A DNA stretch of 39,059 nucleotides from Actinophytocola sp. (lineage in GTDB: Bacteria > Actinomycetota > Actinomycetes > Mycobacteriales > Pseudonocardiaceae): contig WHUD01000028.1 of NCBI GenBank assembly GCA_009377385.1, positions 1 to 39,059 on the forward strand. Reading direction: 5' to 3'. Within the stretch, counting starts at the first letter, position 1. The number at the start of each line of letters is the position of its first letter. The notes below the pieces were generated by a model. That model was not told the DNA's origin, did not search any database, and saw only the letters and a list, made by a program, of their open reading frames with translations. A program made the translations under genes and the position numbers. Positions 36,901 through 39,059 of this stretch are shown here, one piece after another.

Positions 36901-37787
36901 CGATGCCGATCGGGCCGGTGCTGCGGGGACTCAACGGCACGGTCCACGCATTGGACTTGAGCTCGCGCGGCGGCCTGCTCGCGGCCGGCAGCACCGACAC
37001 CCGCGTGCGGCTCTACGACGTCACCGATCCAGAGCACCCGGAGCGGGTGGCGACGCTGCCAGGTGCCTCGGGCTACTTCAGCCCCGACGCGACGACGCTG
37101 GCCGTGGTCAACGGTACGGACCTGCGGCTCTACGACGTCACCGACCCCGAGCGGCCGACGAAACTGGCCGACTTCGACACCGGGCATTCCGCCTACATCA
37201 CGTCAGGTGCGTTCAGCGCGGACGGTACGACGTTCGCGACCGGCAGTTTCGACCAGACCGCCCGGCTGTGGGATGTCAGCGACCCGCGTGAGCCGACGCC
37301 GCGCGGCAAGGCGCTGACCGGGCACAGCGGCCCGATCTGGTCGGTGGCTTTCCACCCGGACGACGTCGCACTCGCCACGGCGAGCGGGGACAAGGCCATT
37401 CGAATGTGGAGCACGCGGGACCCGTCCGACGTCCACCCGATGGGCGAACCGCTGCACGGCCACACCGACGCGGTGACCTCGGTGGCGTTCAGCCCGGACG
37501 GCTCCCGGCTGATGAGTGGCGGCTACGACGAGACCGTGCGGATGTGGCAGACGTCGGAGCTCCCCGGCTCGGTCGCGCTGACAGGGCACACCGGCGTGGT
37601 CGAGGCGGTGGCGTTCACCCCGGACGGCGGCGCAGTCGTCACCGGCGGCAGCGACGGCACCGCACGGCTGTGGAGCCACGACGTCGAGCGGAGCATCGAG
37701 CGGATCTGCGCCACATCGGCCGACGTCCTCACCTCGGGGGCTTGGCGGCGGTACCTGCCACAGCAGTCCTACGACCCGCCGTGCTGA
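33963..37787 (+). CDS. nSTAND-type NTPase with helix-turn-helix N-terminus, membrane helix and 14 WD40 repeats
   Basis: A 1274-residue signalling-type protein. Residues about 8-85 resemble the helix-turn-helix region found at the start of such proteins (RISDWRRGRNVPARFAGLAA). CPYLGLSAFQQSDSEWFFGR (133-152) opens the nSTAND NTPase, with Walker A GASGAGKS (177-184) and Walker B VIVVDQFEELF (Asp236, Glu239/240). Winged-helix material follows (ITHEALLDAWPRLRGWI). A membrane helix lies at about 550-571 (ALVGVFALIAAGAAG). From about 629 to 1245 I count 14 WD40 repeats (F-SPDG-x-LA-x-SxDxTVRLWDVS), enough for two seven-blade propellers, then a tail WRRYLPQQSYDPPC seen in this class. STAND proteins switch on after ligand binding by the repeat domain, in regulation or defence. 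Start: GTG at 33963 after GAGGAAGTG. It is the last host-side gene before an integrated element. Confidence 0.85.
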   Translation: MTETDVTASPRAAFAERFALLYAEAGNPPLKRVTESVARERGVDDNGRPVRVPAQRISDWRRGRNVPARFAGLAAVLRVLIGEARRRRSEPVVAGLYDMTTWRSWWEVALAAPQTGNGHVVSPRPAADGDAVCPYLGLSAFQQSDSEWFFGRERATSDLLARLAQARADGGFVVLVGASGAGKSSLLRAGLGPSLAAGTLGDEQTSELPITALTPGADPLGTLAESDPPQGVIVVDQFEELFTLSDDEDVQNEFVRRLHDLSTSYVVVLGVRADFYHHCLGFPELVDAMQERQLALGAMSESELRDAVVRPAKAVGLQWESGLVELMLADLGATLRRTGGRTSGAPGYAAGALPLLAHALLATWQRRSNGKLTVAGYRRAGGIHGAVAATAERAWAELDGDGAEAARRILLRLVRIGDETRDVRRRATRAEVTGAGPARERALEALVRARLVTLDAESVEITHEALLDAWPRLRGWIDDNRAENLARQRLEADAESWDEQDKDPSLLYRGSRLESSERLARESDTVELTPLARRFVRVSSQHHRRQRWLRHTAVALVGVFALIAAGAAGIAVNERDDAEFRHILAEAGSLATDDPSLSAQLSLVAHRMRPEDRGVAGRLLSTGQSPLATPLRGHKGAVYLTSFSPDGSVLATASEDSTVRLWDASGKARPLGEPLTGHQSWVSSAVFSPDGDTLATTGDDATIRLWDVSDPANATRIGEPIVPGNGTMYLLAFSPDGDTLATANDDGTVGLWDVSEAARPTRLGTLTGHDAAVRSIAFSPDGTVLASGSDDHDVRLWDVSHPRNPTQLGEPLTGAADMVHSVAFSPDGDSLAVGVEDTTVRLWDVSDPRRAREYDTLTGHEGLVWSVQFSPDGRLLASASADGTTRLWNVSDPAHTVPFGEPLSARSGIVYALGFSKDGSRLATGSDDGVARVWSLPSGALASHPDGVSAVAVGPGGELMATGGADRTVRLWRIADREDPMPIGPVLRGLNGTVHALDLSSRGGLLAAGSTDTRVRLYDVTDPEHPERVATLPGASGYFSPDATTLAVVNGTDLRLYDVTDPERPTKLADFDTGHSAYITSGAFSADGTTFATGSFDQTARLWDVSDPREPTPRGKALTGHSGPIWSVAFHPDDVALATASGDKAIRMWSTRDPSDVHPMGEPLHGHTDAVTSVAFSPDGSRLMSGGYDETVRMWQTSELPGSVALTGHTGVVEAVAFTPDGGAVVTGGSDGTARLWSHDVERSIERICATSADVLTSGAWRRYLPQQSYDPPC

Positions 37788-37933
37788 GGCCGGAACGCCC
37801 CCGCGCCGATGCCGGTCAGCATGGCCGTCGGACCTCGGTGTAAGCCGTCGAGGACACGATGCCACGCGGACAGCAGCGCCAGGATCACCAGCGCGAGCGA
37901 CTGCGCACCGACGTAGACGCCGAGCGCCTGGTT
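37769..37933 (-). pseudogene. C-terminal remnant of a membrane protein
   Basis: The reverse strand encodes NQALGVYVGAQSLALVILAL, then LLSAWHRVLDGLHRG and ends at TAG (complement of 37769-37771). About 54 codons have very strong G/C third-position bias and one hydrophobic helix, so it is real coding DNA. There is no start codon: the frame runs upstream into the tRNA-like sequence and stops at 37976-37978. The 5' part is missing, probably lost or separated when the neighbouring element arrived. Its end overlaps the STAND-WD40 gene 3' end by 19 bases. Family not recognised. Confidence 0.6.
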
Positions 37934-37934
37934 G

Positions 37935-37973
37935 TGGGTCCGGTGGGACTCGAACCCACACTGGCACGGACCC
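37935..37973 (-). other. tRNA-like acceptor plus T-arm; candidate attachment site
   Basis: Reverse strand: GGGTCCG (37967-37973), seven bases TGCCAGT, T-arm GTGGG-TTCGAGT-CCCAC (37943-37959), then CGGACCC (37936-37942) and A (37935). The T-loop fits the GTTCGANTC consensus and the seven-base acceptor stem pairs perfectly, but no D-arm or anticodon arm exists. It lies 80 bases from the 3' end of a tyrosine integrase gene. Tyrosine integrases commonly use tRNA 3' ends as attachment cores, so this is probably the att copy at the element's left end, with the complete tRNA expected at the far end. Confidence 0.55.
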
Positions 37974-38039
37974 GCCTACACGGTTTCTGGCGGATCATGG
38001 TGCGGGCTGGTCTTGCCTGGTCAGGGTACATTTTTCGGC

Positions 38040-39059
38040 TCACCCAACACTCTCTAGTTTGGTGTCGTCTGGCGGGGTTTGGGGGTAGTTTGCTGCACGC
38101 GCTGCTGCACGCGAGCGGTGCCGCGTCAGGGCCTGGCGGACGTCGTCATGGTGATGATCGGCGAGATGCGCGTACCGTTGCGTGACCTCCCAGTCGGAGT
38201 GCCCCATGAGCGCGGCCAGCTCGGCGATCGAGATGCGCTCCTGAATCAGCCAGCTCGCGTAGGTGTGCCTGAGATCATGCGGCCGGGCGCGCCCCTCGAT
38301 GCCGGCCAACCCGAGTGCGCGTTTCCACGGCCCGCGGCCCCACTCGTTGGACCGCAGCGGCGCCAGCCGTGGCCCCCGGAACACGAGATCGCCGACGCAC
38401 CGGCCCTGCTCGTGGTCAATGCCGCATGTTGCCTGCGGGGAGGGGGCGGCGTGCTCACGGTACTGCCGGAGCAGCGCGACCAGGTCGCCCGGTAGCGGCA
38501 CGGTGCGCTGCTCCTTGTCCTTCGGCACCTTGATCACACCTGCCTTCTGGTCAAACTGCTCGGCGACCTGCAGCGTGCCGCGGTTGAGGTCGAGCCGCGG
38601 CCAGTGCAGCCCGGCCAGCTCGCCGAACCGCAGCCCCGACTGCGCGCTCGTCCACAGCACGAGCCGGTTCAGGCCGTCCATGTAGAAGCTGATCGCCTCG
38701 ACCTCGTCCGGGGTCAGGAACCGTTCGAGCGCTTGCGGTAGATCCGGGTACGGCACCTTCTTGGCCGGGTTGACGTGCAGCCGCTTGGCGTCGACGGCGG
38801 CGTTCAGGCTGGTGTTGAGCAGCATCAGCGCACCGCGCATCGTCCACACCGAGCGGCGCTTGTGCTTCGCGTTCCGCGTCGGCTGCAGCAGCTTCTTCTT
38901 CCACTTCGCGACGTCTATCTGCTCGATGTCGCACAGCCGCTTGTCGCCGAGCCACGGCTCGATGTGGTTCGTCGCCAGCGACCGGTAGTTGTCGTCGGTC
39001 GAGTAGGACAACACGCGGGACGAGTGCCACAGCTCGAACCACGCCGCCCACGTGATCCG
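38040..39059 (-). CDS. Tyrosine recombinase/integrase, 5' end outside window
   Basis: The reverse frame is open from the window edge to TAG/TGA near 38040, giving 339 visible residues. The first visible residues are RITWAAWFELWHSSRVLSYS. The N-terminal SAM-like DNA-binding domain is LSYSTDDNYRSLATNHIEPWL; the catalytic domain has Arg in TSAQSGLRFGELAGL, HDLRHTYASWL (His and Arg), GHSDWEVTQRYAHL with His and the nucleophile Tyr, and a Lys in KVPKDKEQRTVPL. All key residues are present, so it should be active. It belongs to the phage/integrative-element integrases. A CGIDHEQGRC insert has two Cys. The gene points toward the tRNA-like site, the usual arrangement of int and att. Elements of this type also carry excisionase and replication genes, which would be to the right of the window. 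Confidence 0.93.
   Translation of the reverse strand, partial: RITWAAWFELWHSSRVLSYSTDDNYRSLATNHIEPWLGDKRLCDIEQIDVAKWKKKLLQPTRNAKHKRRSVWTMRGALMLLNTSLNAAVDAKRLHVNPAKKVPYPDLPQALERFLTPDEVEAISFYMDGLNRLVLWTSAQSGLRFGELAGLHWPRLDLNRGTLQVAEQFDQKAGVIKVPKDKEQRTVPLPGDLVALLRQYREHAAPSPQATCGIDHEQGRCVGDLVFRGPRLAPLRSNEWGRGPWKRALGLAGIEGRARPHDLRHTYASWLIQERISIAELAALMGHSDWEVTQRYAHLADHHHDDVRQALTRHRSRAAARAANYPQTPPDDTKLESVG

Noticed and set aside
34497-37187. 896-residue reverse-strand frame over the WD40 gene
   Set aside because: Its repeats mirror the WD40 repeats of the real gene on the other strand; no start context or family features.
38040-38500. Rightward genes over the integrase 3' end
   Set aside because: These are complementary-strand shadows of conserved integrase motifs.

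Overview
The window is high-GC actinobacterial DNA with strong G/C bias at third codon positions, many GTG starts, 4-base stop/start overlaps and TANNNT promoters. Gene content and order point to a Pseudonocardiales-type organism (Amycolatopsis/Saccharomonospora relatives); that rank is an inference from family knowledge, with no database search run.

Layout. 1-800: the edge of a small DUF6907-type gene, a repeat- and hairpin-rich stretch, and an unlisted 23-residue peptide with eight cysteines. 0.8-7.3 kb: a mixed housekeeping set (double-domain 3-hydroxyacyl-CoA dehydrogenase, ABM-fold protein, FmdB-type zinc ribbon, phosphodiesterase-family hydrolase, divergent methyltransferase/AraC pair, zinc-site protein, alpha/beta hydrolase). 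7.5-11.5 kb: ctaD, serB and a PTH2-like gene joined by 4-base overlaps; the ctaD-serB2 pairing also occurs in mycobacteria. 11.8-28.7 kb: a block matching Mycobacterium tuberculosis Rv1329c-Rv1341 order (dinG, pncB, clpS, DUF2017, P1 peptidase, mec, cysO, cysM, rhomboid, murI, Rv1339-like, rph, rdgB). Here it is interrupted between the P1 peptidase and mec by an aldehyde dehydrogenase/DUF779/GAF-regulator island whose two edges carry the same family of 21-bp repeats. pncA and a secreted choice-of-anchor-P-like protein sit beside pncB. 28.7-33.8 kb: bcp, a DUF4352-like lipoprotein, a small membrane protein behind a C-rich-loop RNA/leader, an SGNH hydrolase with its middle missing, and a VanW protein. 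34-37.8 kb: a 1274-residue nSTAND-type NTPase with 14 WD40 blades. 37.8-39.06 kb: a truncated membrane-protein tail, a tRNA-like acceptor/T-arm sequence and a tyrosine integrase running off the edge, which together look like the left end of an integrated element.

How genes work together. mec-cysO-cysM form the protein-thiocarboxylate cysteine route, and serB works in the serine route upstream of O-phosphoserine metabolism. pncA and pncB form the deamidating NAD salvage arm. rph and rdgB handle RNA ends and nucleotide pools. The ald/DUF779 pair is an aldehyde-oxidation cassette with a divergently encoded sensor-regulator.

Most notable: a 123-bp MITE-like element with 8-bp target duplication splits the DUF779 gene, and removing it restores the frame exactly; CysO ends in Gly-Gly-Met-Arg rather than Gly-Gly, next to its JAMM peptidase; a cysteine-rich micropeptide; a composite intergenic repeat family at both island edges; a GAF regulator without a sigma-54 AAA+ domain, with several palindromes in front; and the STAND-WD40 gene beside the integrase and tRNA-like minihelix. 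No confirmed new defence system is visible.
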